In this document: positions 52,120-57,989 of the stretch, piece after piece
Layout of the letters: the number at the start of each line of letters is the position of its first letter
Numbering within the stretch: position 1 is the stretch's first letter
NCBI GenBank assembly: GCA_015143295.1
Contig: CM026566.1
Span: 3,335,072-3,399,071 of the forward strand
DNA: 64,000 bases
Source: Tetracentron sinense
Taxonomy: Eukaryota; Streptophyta; Magnoliopsida; Trochodendrales; Trochodendraceae
Direction of reading: 5' to 3'
Made by a program: the position numbers and the translations under genes
The notes under the pieces: model-generated
What the model saw: only the letters and a program-made list of their open reading frames with translations
What the model was told of the DNA's origin: nothing
The model's database searches: none

Positions 52120-54634
52120 TGACCGAGTCACTCACAATTGAGACATTCTGAGATATGTTATGAGTTGACTCGAAATTTTGCTCAGTCGAGTCAACTCGGA
52201 TGAGTTTCGAGTCGACTCACCAATTTTTTAAACGTTGGTAAAGATTTTTTATTTGTACAATGACAGACTCAAAAAAAGGAATGTCCAATGGGTTAGATAC
52301 TCTTTGTATAACCATGGAGGACATTTGTTGAACATTTCACTGATGAGGAGATAAACTGTTTCCAAAAATCTTTTATATGGAAAATGTTCTTGTTGTTTGA
52401 AAAAGGGAAAGAAAAAAACAAGATAAATACAATAAACATTGAGAGGAGTGTTGGATTTTCTGGTGCTTGTCTAACACCAGTTCTTCATTGAAGCATTGTT
52501 CTTATCACTTCCAAGGTTCAAAATATTGGTATCGGTCGCCATATCGGCAAGTCCAAAATAGGATACGTATCGGCGTATCGGTACCAGATTGGTTGGAGAC
52601 GACGGAAAAATTCAGGATATGCTAAAAAAAATTTGGATACGAAAGGAAAAACTTGGATACATTACATCAAAATCTCTTTTAATGTAAATATAAGCTAAAA
52701 ACAAACTAAATGAAGGCCTTCAACTACATTTCTGATCATACATATGAGAGTTAACAAATTTATAAGTTAAAAAAGGCGTGTGCGCTGATAAATATGAATG
52801 AAAATACAAACCATAGTTACTTAACCAAGTGACAGAATCTCATTTGCATTCATAAATCAAAAATATGAAAATACATAGACCTTTGCATTCATAAATCAAG
52901 TTACATACATGATAGAAGCTCAATGCCACATTGAGCTTCGTGTCGGCTCATACTCTATCATCGTGAGATCAGGAATTGAGTAGAGTGATACATTATAAGT
53001 GGTCCAGACATGATGACACTACTGTGTCCAAGTCATCATCGTACGGTACATGTCCAAGTACATTTGTACACATGCCTGTTGCTAAGTTGTGATCTATCCA
53101 TAACTGTCAGTCGAAGATTGGGACTGAGCATCATAGCCAGTGGCTCCTAATAAGTAGGGTTGGGTTGGGGTATCATAATCAGTGACTCCTGATAAGTAGG
53201 GCTGGGCTGGGGCATCATAACCAAGGGAATAACCTTATTTACATATTAATATTTAAAGTAAATGCAAGTAAAATCAAGTTAAAATCATTTACTTAAATAA
53301 TATATTATGTAAATAAGTTATATATCAGGTTTGTATTGTGGATCCTAGTGTAAATGGAAGGAAAAAAAAAAATAACTGAAAAATTCCTGTATTGAGTGTA
53401 TCGAGATTGTATCGGTCCGTTACAGTGGAGTTTTTTTTTTCAGCGTACCAGTGTATCGGGTAGCTCCAAATAGGATACGTATCGGCCCATATTGGTTCGA
53501 TACGTATCGATATTTTAAACCATGATCACGTCGGATTTTATACTAGTATCAACAAAATCACTCCAGTTTCAAAATATGGTTTAATAAGACGAGGACTGAG
53601 TTTGAGCCTGTAGTAGGTTAGTAGCTCAAATATTTGACACAATGCAAATCAATCATGAGGTCGCGTGCTCGAGTCCAGCTTCCCCCTCCAGAAAATAAAA
53701 CTAGTTTAAAGTCGATCATAATGAAATGAAGAATTTTGGAGGATTCAGCTGGTGGAACAATCTTTTGCCTCTCCTTGGTCCATGGAGGAAGATTGATTCA
53801 TTAAGAAATGCAAAAGATCGATTTGTATCAATTGCGGAGTTGTTCGAAATCATTTTCTCAAGTTCAATTTACTGTGACTATTGATGAACTCCAATCAATG
53901 GACACAAATGGACTATATTTTTGTTTGCAGGAAACCTTAGATACGCCCACCAGTATGAGATCCTATCATGTTGGGAGGATATGAGATCATGAATGAACTG
54001 CATACCAGTACATGGTGGTTCTCTACTTAGGAATTTCTTTTATGGGCCAAGATCAACCTAATCGTGTGATCTCCATTCAATCGATGACATTTATACAAGC
54101 TGCTCTATAAGTGTGAAGGAGCGGCTTCACTCAATCAATGCATGCTACAACATTTGTGTTTTTGAAATGTCCAGAAAAAAGTCATCAAGTTTGATGTTTA
54201 TAATCACCAGGTTCGTTTTTGACCTAGGACAAGTGGGAGAACATTGTATGCTGGTTCTGACTCCTTTTTACTTGTGAAATAGTGATATGGGTTTCCTTGT
54301 TTTTGTAGTCACTTACTGCTTCATGTTACTTATGGTAACTAAGATTTAGTTGTGGGATAAGATCTAGATACTTGACTCAGTTGTCCTTTATCTTTTCTTT
54401 ACATGTCTAGCTTCAAAATTTTTCCTAATAGTCCATTCCATTATTATTTGTAATTCCTCCAGGAACCAAATTTGTACTTGGTTTTCATATCTATTAGTTC
54501 GTTTGTTGATGGTGTTTTTTTTCCTTATTATGCAGGTTCTTAAAACAGGGGATTATATCCATGTAGAACAGGAGAATCCCTTTGACAACATTAACATTAA
54601 GCCTAGAGTAAAGCTCATGAAATCAGACTTCTGA
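7990..54634 (+). CDS. SYN4: Cohesin alpha-kleisin, RAD21/SCC1 family, SYN4 type (5' end outside window)
   Basis: Kleisin subunit that closes the cohesin ring: in the family the N-terminus binds SMC3 and the C-terminal winged helix binds SMC1, in the nucleus. Coding exons: 7990-8251, 8737-8834, 8935-8984, 9895-9959, 10086-10215, 10304-11510, 11608-12060, 12239-12380, 13017-13153, 13836-15040, 19218-19251, 20255-20363, 22536-22665, 54536-54634. Every junction is GT-AG and the phases agree, giving about 1,372 residues and a stop. Recognisable blocks are the N-terminal kleisin core ([18 protein letters not shown]), [12 protein letters not shown], the [16 protein letters not shown] region, [10 protein letters not shown], and the C-terminal winged helix ([16 protein letters not shown] then [12 protein letters not shown]). 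The initial MFYS...KGPLG exon is absent, so the start is upstream. Longer than Arabidopsis SYN4 (about 1,030 aa from memory), mainly through acidic exons 6 and 10. The blocks match SYN4 better than SYN2 or SYN3. Expression cannot be judged from sequence. Confidence 0.93.
8737..8834 (+). CDS. SYN4: SYN4 exon: YVDHHVS...QFGLD block
   Basis: The acceptor atgcag is followed by one base completing a Ser codon, then [20 protein letters not shown] and a segment ending QFGLD. This aligns in register with the Arabidopsis segment after the FELPD motif. The donor is at 8835. Confidence 0.9.
8935..8984 (+). CDS. SYN4: SYN4 small exon: [17 protein letters not shown]
   Basis: A 50-bp exon between acceptor ttcag and donor gtgatt. 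It completes Glu from the previous exon and encodes [16 protein letters not shown], which is conserved among SYN4 proteins. It ends in phase 0. Confidence 0.9.
9895..9959 (+). CDS. SYN4: SYN4 small exon: [13 protein letters not shown] block
   Basis: Acceptor aaacag, 65 bp in frame ([20 protein letters not shown]), donor gtaagt at 9960. The phase agrees with both neighbours. The sequence is less conserved than the flanking exons, so support is mainly splice sites, frame and position. Confidence 0.8.
10086..10215 (+). CDS. SYN4: SYN4 exon: linker after the N-terminal domain
   Basis: Acceptor ttccag, 130 bp. It completes Asp and encodes a proline- and acid-containing linker ([16 protein letters not shown]), then donor at 10216. 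Phase is consistent on both sides. The linker is probably disordered, as is usual between the two kleisin ends. Confidence 0.82.
10304..11510 (+). CDS. SYN4: SYN4 long exon: Ser/Glu-rich central linker, part 1
   Basis: A 1,207-bp exon, open throughout in the kleisin frame, flanked by acceptor gaacag and donor at 11511. The product is rich in Ser, Glu and Asp, with no folded domain recognised. This is the fast-evolving central kleisin linker, where separase cleavage and phosphorylation normally occur. I did not assign a cleavage site. Confidence 0.9.
11608..12060 (+). CDS. SYN4: SYN4 exon: central linker to [12 protein letters not shown]
   Basis: Acceptor ttctag. Conserved islands are [23 protein letters not shown] and [15 protein letters not shown], all found in the same order in Arabidopsis SYN4. 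The exon ends one base into a Val codon with donor at 12061. Confidence 0.92.
12239..12380 (+). CDS. SYN4: SYN4 exon: MRPTPP / KRPRLAPR / KRKVLLDD block
   Basis: Acceptor tttcag. It encodes a basic stretch ([29 protein letters not shown]) ending in VLHG and a split Asp codon. The basic cluster could act as a nuclear localisation signal, which is inference. The donor is at 12381. Confidence 0.92.
13017..13153 (+). CDS. SYN4: SYN4 exon: conserved central RAD21 region
   Basis: Acceptor cgaag. It encodes [20 protein letters not shown] and continues to [10 protein letters not shown], the best-conserved central block of plant RAD21 proteins. In the family this part lies near the SCC3/SA contact region, which is known from other kleisins and not shown here. 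The donor is gtgagt at 13154. Confidence 0.93.
13836..15040 (+). CDS. SYN4: SYN4 long exon: acidic linker, part 2
   Basis: Acceptor gtcag. It starts [17 protein letters not shown], matching the family after SIFTG, and then runs 401 codons of acidic, Glu/Asp/Ser-rich sequence to donor gtaagt at 15041. It is open throughout in the gene's frame and has no folded domain. It is roughly as long as the other long exon and accounts for much of the extra protein length. Confidence 0.92.
15651..16844. mobile_element. Long-TIR DNA element (about 120-bp inverted ends)
   Basis: GGGTACTCCCTATTTCTACT at the left and its complement at the right, with the inverted match continuing about 120 bp (TCATCTAAGCCC, TTTAAAGAAAAT, GGTGGCATCCTTTACAAAAT). 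No transposase. Long TIRs suggest a Mutator-like non-autonomous element, but I see no 9-bp target duplication. It lies in the SYN4 intron 15041-19217. Confidence 0.75.
17455..18046. mobile_element. hAT-type MITE with exact 8-bp target duplication
   Basis: 592 bp. GCTCTAGG at 17447-17454 and 18047-18054. Ends CATGGTTTAAAAAAAGGCC and, reversed, CAAGGTTTAAAAAAACGGC. Sub-terminal repeats CCGTTACGTAA / CGTTACGTAAAGG in both orientations. No coding sequence. Confidence 0.87.
19218..19251 (+). CDS. SYN4: SYN4 34-bp micro-exon
   Basis: Acceptor gtgcag, 34 bp encoding [11 protein letters not shown] plus one base, donor gt at 19252. It joins a phase-0 exon end (15040) to an exon that needs one leading base (20255). 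That phase requirement is the main evidence. It sits between introns of 4,177 and 1,003 bp. Confidence 0.75.
20255..20363 (+). CDS. SYN4: SYN4 exon: acidic run and [10 protein letters not shown]
   Basis: Acceptor tttcag. It encodes [17 protein letters not shown], then [13 protein letters not shown], a diagnostic SYN4 motif just before the C-terminal domain. The donor follows AG of a split Arg codon. Confidence 0.94.
20658..21439. mobile_element. hAT-type MITE in SYN4 intron
   Basis: 782 bp. Ends CAATGTTTTAAAATGCAAAGGC and, reversed, CAGCATTTTAAAAGGC. Flanks GAAAAAAT and GAAAAAAA. It contains a (TG)n microsatellite (20813-20838) and GAGGC/GCCTC sub-terminal repeats. Confidence 0.7.
21609..22241. 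mobile_element. Possible hAT-type MITE in SYN4 intron
   Basis: Weak inverted ends (CAATGGTAAGGAGG and, reversed, CAATGTTATAAGCC). TTCAATGG occurs at both boundaries (21607-21614 and 22242-22249), so the exact termini are ambiguous. GGTCTGG/GACCCGG-rich sub-terminal sequence. No coding potential. Confidence 0.5.
22536..22665 (+). CDS. SYN4: SYN4 penultimate exon: first part of C-terminal winged helix
   Basis: Acceptor ttgtag. It encodes [17 protein letters not shown], then [18 protein letters not shown], the first part of the Rad21/Rec8 C-terminal winged helix that contacts the SMC1 head in the family. It ends in phase 0 with donor gtaaat at 22666. If that intron is not spliced, the frame stays open for 61 more codons, to a stop at 22849-22851. 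Confidence 0.95.
23755..24002 (-). repeat. copia-1 3' LTR
   Basis: 248 bp. It shares with 50328-50557 the blocks around GTTACTAATGGTGT, AATAAATTT and GATAACGAT, and the TTTAACA end. Its expected TG start reads TA on the plus strand. It is visibly diverged from its partner, with many substitutions and indels. Confidence 0.85.
24830..27225 (+). mobile_element. L1-type LINE fragment (5' truncated) inside copia-1
   Basis: Boundaries are approximate. A plus-strand non-LTR reverse transcriptase reads from about 24905: [20 protein letters not shown], then [15 protein letters not shown], the FADD catalytic box ([10 protein letters not shown], about 25515-25545), and [12 protein letters not shown] through [10 protein letters not shown]. 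Further downstream is the RT-associated zinc-binding region ([12 protein letters not shown], about 26530). Stops and frameshifts break it, so it is non-functional. The 5' part with the endonuclease is missing, as in most LINE copies. Copia-1 reading resumes near 27230. I did not find a clear target duplication. Confidence 0.85.
27528..30331 (-). mobile_element. Solo LTR of a Ty3/gypsy element inside copia-1
   Basis: 2,804 bp. It starts TATCACGACCCAAAATCCCA and ends GGGGTTCTTCA. The 5' end resembles the plus-strand left end of the Tekay LTR (TGTCGCGACCCAAAACCCA), which suggests a related family in the same orientation. Flanking pentamers are TTACC (27523-27527) and TTATC (30332-30336), a target duplication with one change. 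The copia-1 linker continues directly on either side. No internal region remains, so this is a product of LTR-LTR recombination. Confidence 0.8.
28235..28805. repeat. Tandem array in the solo LTR, about 8 units of 60-75 bp
   Basis: Each unit carries GGAAACAGAT, ACTAGTGCCCGTACCTGGTC and ATAGTACACTAGCATCC with variation. Units begin near 28235, 28340, 28408, 28482, 28543, 28606, 28685 and 28742. One unit contains a short internal duplication. No coding potential. Confidence 0.85.
31525..31680. repeat. Short tandem array in Tekay LTR, about 4 units of 35-43 bp
   Basis: Units share GCACTTGAGAGGGAAGGGAG followed by ACCCTTCTTTATG. The same array is at 38900-39055 in the other LTR, so it predates this insertion. 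Confidence 0.85.
32588..32771. promoter_or_regulatory. Array of six GATC-centred palindromes in the LTR U3 (left copy)
   Basis: 14-bp sites of form ACCGATCGATCGGT (or ACCGAGCGATCGGT) start at 32588, 32609, 32628, 32719, 32738 and 32758: two triplets with 19-21 bp spacing and 131 bp between triplets. In element sense they lie about 210-395 bp after the LTR start, in U3. This may be a transcription-factor enhancer, which is inference. Confidence 0.7.
32984..32996 (-). other. Polypurine tract (Tekay-like element)
   Basis: Minus strand AAGGGGGGAGGA directly before the 3' LTR. It primes plus-strand DNA synthesis in the family. Confidence 0.85.
33105..33190 (-). pseudogene. Chromodomain remnant with a nonsense codon
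   Basis: After MQWQHHAR comes TAA and then, in the same frame, [19 protein letters not shown] and a stop. The TWE.E...YP.LF signature marks the C-terminal chromodomain of Tekay-clade chromoviruses, which directs integration to particular chromatin. A single stop separates it from integrase. Confidence 0.8.
33161..34481 (-). pseudogene. Tekay-like integrase
   Basis: Zinc-binding HHCC module: [20 protein letters not shown] with CLVCQQ. Catalytic core with MDFIVGLP (first Asp), [11 protein letters not shown] (second Asp) and, after a frameshift near 33930, IEDMLRAC (Glu). [17 protein letters not shown]-terminal domain follows (33500-33400), then HNVFHVSIL. Broken by the frameshift. Confidence 0.92.
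34506..35309 (-). pseudogene. Tekay-like RT connection and RNase H
   Basis: [20 protein letters not shown] and [17 protein letters not shown] (35309-35088), then after a stop the RNase H domain (35021-34506): [60 protein letters not shown] and the closing [16 protein letters not shown] stop separates it from integrase. Confidence 0.92.
35319..36400 (-). pseudogene. Tekay-like protease and reverse transcriptase
   Basis: Aspartic protease motif [10 protein letters not shown] (catalytic DTGS at 36369-36380), with an in-frame stop near 36315. RT runs from 36269: [50 protein letters not shown], and the catalytic FVDDILVYS box. A nonsense codon after LYAKFSK (35319) ends it before the RT thumb / RNase H junction. 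Confidence 0.93.
36886..37796 (-). pseudogene. Tekay-like gag (frameshifted)
   Basis: Starts [20 protein letters not shown]. Capsid region: [20 protein letters not shown], then [21 protein letters not shown] one-base frameshift near 37310 shifts reading to [21 protein letters not shown] second shift lies before the zinc knuckle near 36830-36720, which is degraded ([13 protein letters not shown] remains). Not translatable as one product. Confidence 0.88.
38136..38147 (-). other. Primer-binding site, tRNA-iMet (Tekay-like element)
   Basis: Minus strand TGGTATCAGAGC, the standard plant initiator-tRNA-Met primer site, four bases inside the 5' LTR. Confidence 0.92.
38152..40358 (-). repeat. Tekay-like element 5' LTR (right copy)
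   Basis: 2,207 bp. It starts TGTCGCGACC on the plus strand and ends CTCTACG where the left copy has CTCTACA. It carries the same internal array (38900-39055) and palindrome cluster (39963-40146). Confidence 0.92.
39963..40146. promoter_or_regulatory. Array of six GATC-centred palindromes in the LTR U3 (right copy)
   Basis: Same geometry as the left LTR, with starts at 39963, 39984, 40003, 40094, 40113 and 40133. The first site has one change (GATCTGT). Confidence 0.7.
40598..40769 (+). mobile_element. tRNA-derived SINE (Au-like) inside copia-1
   Basis: 172 bp ending in an A-run. A box-B-like GGTTCCACTTCC lies near 40650, and the 3' part contains GGGGATTTAGTCCTGATCCG and GGACACCCCGGGTTACC, as in Au-type SINEs. 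Flanks GAATAGAGAAAGG (40585-40597) and GAATGGAAGAAGG (40770-40782) form an imperfect 13-bp target duplication. It splits copia-1 integrase. Confidence 0.75.
41042..41232 (-). repeat. copia-2 3' LTR (end-truncated)
   Basis: 191 bp matching 48041-48235. The outer 13 bp present in the other LTR are replaced by copia-1 flank. It is preceded in element sense by a copia-type purine tract. Confidence 0.83.
41330..42700 (-). pseudogene. copia-2 reverse transcriptase and RNase H
   Basis: RT start: [20 protein letters not shown] (42699). Catalytic region IVYVNDIVV (42181-42170), where the family box is YVDD, so a catalytic Asp is replaced by Asn. Then [20 protein letters not shown]. RNase H end: [46 protein letters not shown] (41558-41349). 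Broken by stops. Confidence 0.88.
43199..45168 (-). pseudogene. copia-2 integrase, split by a MITE
   Basis: GAG-pre-integrase [20 protein letters not shown] with [10 protein letters not shown] (45168-44920), core region [20 protein letters not shown] (44794-44609), and C-terminal part [20 protein letters not shown] with GVLLGYS (43402-43199). The MITE at 43551-44620 sits inside the core. Multiple stops. Confidence 0.85.
43551..44620. mobile_element. Non-autonomous hAT-type element inside copia-2 integrase
   Basis: 1,070 bp. Exact 8-bp target duplication GCATGTGC (43543-43550 and 44621-44628). Inverted ends CATAGTTGTCAAGGCG and, reversed, CATAATTGTTAAAGGCG, followed by GC-rich GGCGCC/GCCTGAGGCG sub-terminal repeats. 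No transposase. An 8-bp duplication is characteristic of hAT. A second copy of the same family lies at 6484-7600. Confidence 0.87.
45194..46703 (-). pseudogene. copia-2 gag and protease
   Basis: Gag start [20 protein letters not shown], then [20 protein letters not shown] (46703-46506). CCHC knuckle [15 protein letters not shown] (about 45747-45703). Protease region [20 protein letters not shown] (45418), where the canonical DSG triad reads DLG, so it is probably inactive. A low-complexity AT block and a perfect hairpin lie within gag near 45900-46085. Confidence 0.85.
46049..46083. repeat. Perfect 16-bp hairpin in copia-2 gag region
   Basis: GGTGATAACCGGATTT, a 3-base loop, then the exact complement. 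It sits next to an AT-rich A/T-run block (45900-45970) that interrupts gag. It may be an end of a small inserted element. Confidence 0.7.
46670..47298. repeat. Inverted repeat of a foreign copia gag fragment (277-bp arms, 75-bp spacer)
   Basis: Left arm 46670-46946 is the reverse complement of right arm 47022-47298 at roughly 90% identity by eye. Both arms encode a gag tail with a CCHC knuckle: right arm, plus strand, [14 protein letters not shown]; left arm, minus strand, [14 protein letters not shown]. This knuckle differs from copia-2's own ([15 protein letters not shown]), so the fragment came from another copia family. It sits next to the copia-2 gag start. A transcript across it could fold into a long hairpin. 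Confidence 0.85.
48012..48023 (-). other. Primer-binding site, tRNA-iMet (copia-2)
   Basis: Minus strand TGGTATCAGAGC, adjacent to the 5' LTR end. Confidence 0.88.
48028..48235 (-). repeat. copia-2 5' LTR
   Basis: 208 bp with TG...CA ends on the plus strand. On the minus strand it is followed by the primer site. Confidence 0.87.
50328..50557 (-). repeat. copia-1 5' LTR
   Basis: 230 bp with intact TG...CA ends. It is followed by GTGTT, the same five bases that precede the other LTR. Confidence 0.87.
50563..51644. other. Original SYN4 intron sequence, no feature recognised
   Basis: Short stop-interrupted frames only. Its right part (51617-51663) is a direct repeat of 51753-51800 (GTTGAATTGAGGTA). 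Confidence 0.4.
51645..52237. mobile_element. Probable hAT-type MITE near the 3' end of the giant intron
   Basis: Inverted ends sharing AAAACTCGACTCGAAAACTCA (left) and the GAGTCGACTCGAAACTCA complement (right). Flanks GCAAAGAA and GTAAAGAT (6 of 8 match). It contains a (TA)n at 52087-52116. Confidence 0.6.
52512..53524. mobile_element. hAT-type MITE in the giant intron
   Basis: 1,013 bp. Ends CAAGGTTCAAAATATTGG and, reversed, CATGGTTTAAAATATCG. Flanks ATCACTTC (52504-52511) and ATCACGTC (53525-53532). Sub-terminal ATACGTATCGG repeats in both orientations. Confidence 0.82.
54536..54634 (+). CDS. SYN4: SYN4 last exon: end of C-terminal winged helix
   Basis: Acceptor tatgcag. It encodes [20 protein letters not shown] and 12 further residues, ending KSDF and a TGA stop. 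This is the terminal part of the Rad21/Rec8 C-terminal domain and joins the previous exon exactly in phase (FFETL then VLKT, as in Arabidopsis) across 31,870 bp. Confidence 0.95.
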   Translation, partial: VLKTGDYIHVEQENPFDNINIKPRVKLMKSDF

Positions 54635-56620
54635 TCCCCCTTCAAAGAAATCCATATACAGGTTACAAAATTACCCCTGTAATTCTAGTAGGCTGATGCT
54701 CAACTCGGCGTAGGTATTGCATGTTCCTCTCATCTATTCTTTCGAAGTTATGATTTTTCTTCCTTTAGTTTCTATTTGTAATTGTTAGGTTAACAAGCGG
54801 TGGAGTTGAGCTACCACCCATTTTGTAGTTCTGATTGTACCACCTGTATTATGACTGATTCTACCCATTGTAAATAGATCTGTAAAATTAGTTTTCTTAT
54901 TTAATTTAAGGTGTTTATTAATTTTATACTCTTTGAGGCAGGTGTATTTTGCCACTCCAGAATTTCTAGAATCTGTCATTCTTTTATTTGGCATGTTTGG
55001 ATGCAGTTTGTTTGTGCTCTAGCCTGATTTAACTCAGCCATTAACTGAGGGGAAGTCGTTTTTCCTGGGAGTTGAAGTTGAACCCCTATCGCACAAATTG
55101 TGGGTTGAATGGGAACTGAATTCCTTAACCAGCCTTGTAGTTAAACAGGATATTCTTTGTACAGGGTTATGTCTGACCGATTATACATTTTTCAGCACTC
55201 TTTTTTCTTCAGAGGCCCTGAATCTAGACTCCCCTTTTGTCTTTTTGTATGGCAACCCTTTTTTCGGTGAAGTATGTGGTTTACAGGTCGCAATAGGGCA
55301 GAACCTCCTGCCCTATTAATGATAGGGTCACCCTCTGCTGGCCTAGCCGAGCCCGGTCTGACAATTTGGATGATTGATTGGGGGAAAGTAAAAGAATTAA
55401 ATGGGATTTGTTATTCAGTGGCATGTGGAACATCTTGTTCTCTTGGATTTCGAGATTGATGAACTCTTGGAGGAGCATATTGCTAATTTTTTGTAGCAAA
55501 GTCTTTGTTGAGTTGTAATTTGCTTCTTTTCTTGTTCCTTGGGAGCTTGTTGGTCCTTCCTCCCTTTATACTAAATTCTCTTCCTTCCCAACCTAGAAAG
55601 TAGAAAAGTAGAAAAGTAGCAAGGAACCCAGCCTGTTTTAGAGATGGGGCACTTTCAGCTCTGCTTGTCTTGGTGGGTCTTCAGACATACCATAAGCCCT
55701 GTCCCAGGCAAAGGCAAAGGCAAGGCAAGGCCAGCCTGTTTCTTGTCATCCATTGGGGGTTGGGGGTTTGTCCTATATTCAAATTAAAAAGGAAGTTTTT
55801 GGACTGCCATCTTTCTGATGAAATTTTTGGCCATTGGTTTTTCCAATGTAGTTTTGCTAGGGCTATTTGATCTGAGTTGTGTCTCTTTGAACTGATTACA
55901 TTACCATTAGTTCTATGAGGACTTGGATTCGGCAATTGCTGTTGAAGTTGACTATACTCAACTTCATCCATTCAGGGACACAGCTGCTCTTTAGTGTAAT
56001 AATCATTATGTGATATATTTGAGATAGGCATGTTAATTAAAATAATTTTTTCCCTTCAAAATTTGAATTTTCCGTCTTTTTTTCATCCAATCTGCATGTG
56101 CCACATATGCAATTGAATTCTCTTGAATTCAATTGCAATTGGCTGTGATCCTATCTCGGTATATTTGACAAGCCCAAAGCCACTATCTTTTCTGAACGTC
56201 AAATTAACTTGGCATTAAAGCTACACATCATTGTGGAGTGATTCGTGATTCTTGGTATAAATAAATTCGGCAGTTACTGTTTTTTTCATCGAATTGTCAA
56301 AGTTTTGTTCTTTTTTTAACTGGTGCCATTGTTAAATTATTTATGATCTACATCATTGGCAATTACTGATTGAGGGTGATTCAAATATGCTTCTAATCCT
56401 TCATGTTTATTGTTGAAGCTAATAGTATTGCAGATGCTCTGAGCAAATTTTGTGGTTGTAATCATTAACTCATTGAAGGAGCTAATCCTGCTATTAGATA
56501 AATGATCACTCGCCATGTTTCACTGAGTCCATCAGCAAACCTTGTTGCTCTCCATGGAAGTACATGAGAACATTTGGATTGAATATAGAGATGTTCTTCA
56601 CCATTACCTTCACTAAATCC
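54635..56620. other. SYN4 3' flank and intergenic sequence
   Basis: The first 300 or so bases are AT-rich with TTGTAAATAG / TGTAAAATTAG strings, plausible 3'-UTR and poly(A) signals for SYN4. No gene is recognised further on. The 96-codon minus frame at 55971-55681 matches nothing I know. Confidence 0.45.
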
Positions 56621-56627
56621 CAGGTTA

Positions 56628-56962
56628 CCTGGGAGCAGGGAGATCAAATCACAGCCAATTGCGATTGAACTCGGGGAGAGTTCAATTGCATCCACGAGTC
56701 AACACTAGTCCCAGTTAACCCCTATGAACTATGGTTAAGATTTACAAACCCTACAATCTAATCTTAGGTTTTAGGAAAAAATATTTACAAAATATTAATC
56801 TTGAGAGTTAATTTTTTTAAAACTAGAGTTTAAATGTTTTTAAATATTTTTTTTGTAAAAGCCAAGGCTATAAACCACAGTAAATATAGGTTAATAGGGA
56901 CGTGTTGACCTGTGGTCTGAGTTCAACCGCAATTGGCTGTGATTAGATATTGGGACCAGGGG
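56628..56962. mobile_element. Small inverted-repeat (MITE-like) element
   Basis: AATCACAGCCAATTGCGATT on the left and its complement (CGCAATTGGCTGTGATT) on the right, with outer CCTGGGAGC / GGGACCAGG and inner GTCAACAC / GTGTTGAC pairs. No coding sequence. Target duplication not clear. Confidence 0.65.
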
Positions 56963-57942
56963 TGTGAACCGAGTTACAAATGATCTCTTGATCACAAAAC
57001 CTCAATAGAGCGGACCTGACGAAGAGAGCAAATGCTGATATCTCCATAGTACGGACCACCTCCAATCTATAATACCTGAGTCACAAATTCCTTTAACTGT
57101 ATAATACTTTTAATAAGATATATCAGCCTGGAAGAATTATCATACGTAGAAATTAAAAAGGTAATGCCAATTGTCCACAAGCCAACAGGTCATAAAAACT
57201 GGTATAACAGGGAATGCATGAACTAAACTGGTGTAATTTGGGAAAAAATAATGAAAAAATACAAATAAATCCGACTAATTTTGATGATGATATATATAAA
57301 AAAAAAAGTAATTAAACAAAAAAAAAAATTTCACATATATATTTATTTGAGATTCTCTCAAAATGTCGTGACTAAACCGTATTTAATTCACAAAAAACGT
57401 GGCTTTTTAAATAAGTCGTGATTTTTTTTTAAAAAGTTAAAATATTGTGTGAACTAATCGTTCAATGAAAAAGTCACCTTTTATTTGAAATTTTTCAAAA
57501 AAATGGTAAAGCTTTGTTACTATGGAACAAAAGTGCACCTTAGATTATTGCAGTTAAAAGTGCAATTCACAAACTAGAAACATCTGGAATAATACTTGAA
57601 GAAAACATATGGGCTAAGAAACTACAATGCAGAAATTTACTAAATATTTAAGGGCATCCATCAAGAAGCTAGCACCTGTATCTACCATATCTGAAATACC
57701 TCTTTGACAACCAGCATCATTAGTCATTGATGAAGATAACAATTAGCATTGCTCTTCAAATGCAAAGCTTCTTTAATAGCAGAAAGCTCATTTAAAAGAT
57801 AACACCCAGCTTCACAGTGTCATTCCACAATACACACAATCCAAGTCAGTTCAGAATAAAAGAAGAATCCTACAATTGATGACCGACTTTTCAAAAATAA
57901 GTACGTTATCGTAATGTATTACTTAGAAACACCTTCTGAAGG

Positions 57943-57989
57943 TTAAGCCCCATCTGCTAATGTCCTCTTTGACGTACTGATGTACAGAA
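57943..57989 (-). CDS. LSM6: LSM6 exon 3: C-terminus
   Basis: Acceptor ATGCAG after a 91-bp intron. It completes Val and encodes LYISTSKRTLADGA followed by TAA. It is too short to stand out as an ORF and was found from the family sequence. Confidence 0.95.

Larger units (their letters stand above)
22666..54535 (+). other. 31.9-kb SYN4 intron filled with nested retrotransposons
   Basis: Starts gtaaat and ends tatgcag. About 26.8 kb is copia-1 with its inserted elements (23755-50557). Subtracting copia-1 and one GTGTT copy leaves an ancestral intron near 5 kb. The remainder holds two hAT-type MITEs near the 3' end (51645-52237 and 52512-53524). No additional SYN4 exon is needed inside it. Confidence 0.9.

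Noticed and set aside
54536..54634. The last SYN4 exon as part of a separate gene copy or fragment
   Set aside because: It joins 22665 exactly in phase and in the correct family order. No other kleisin exon lies near it.
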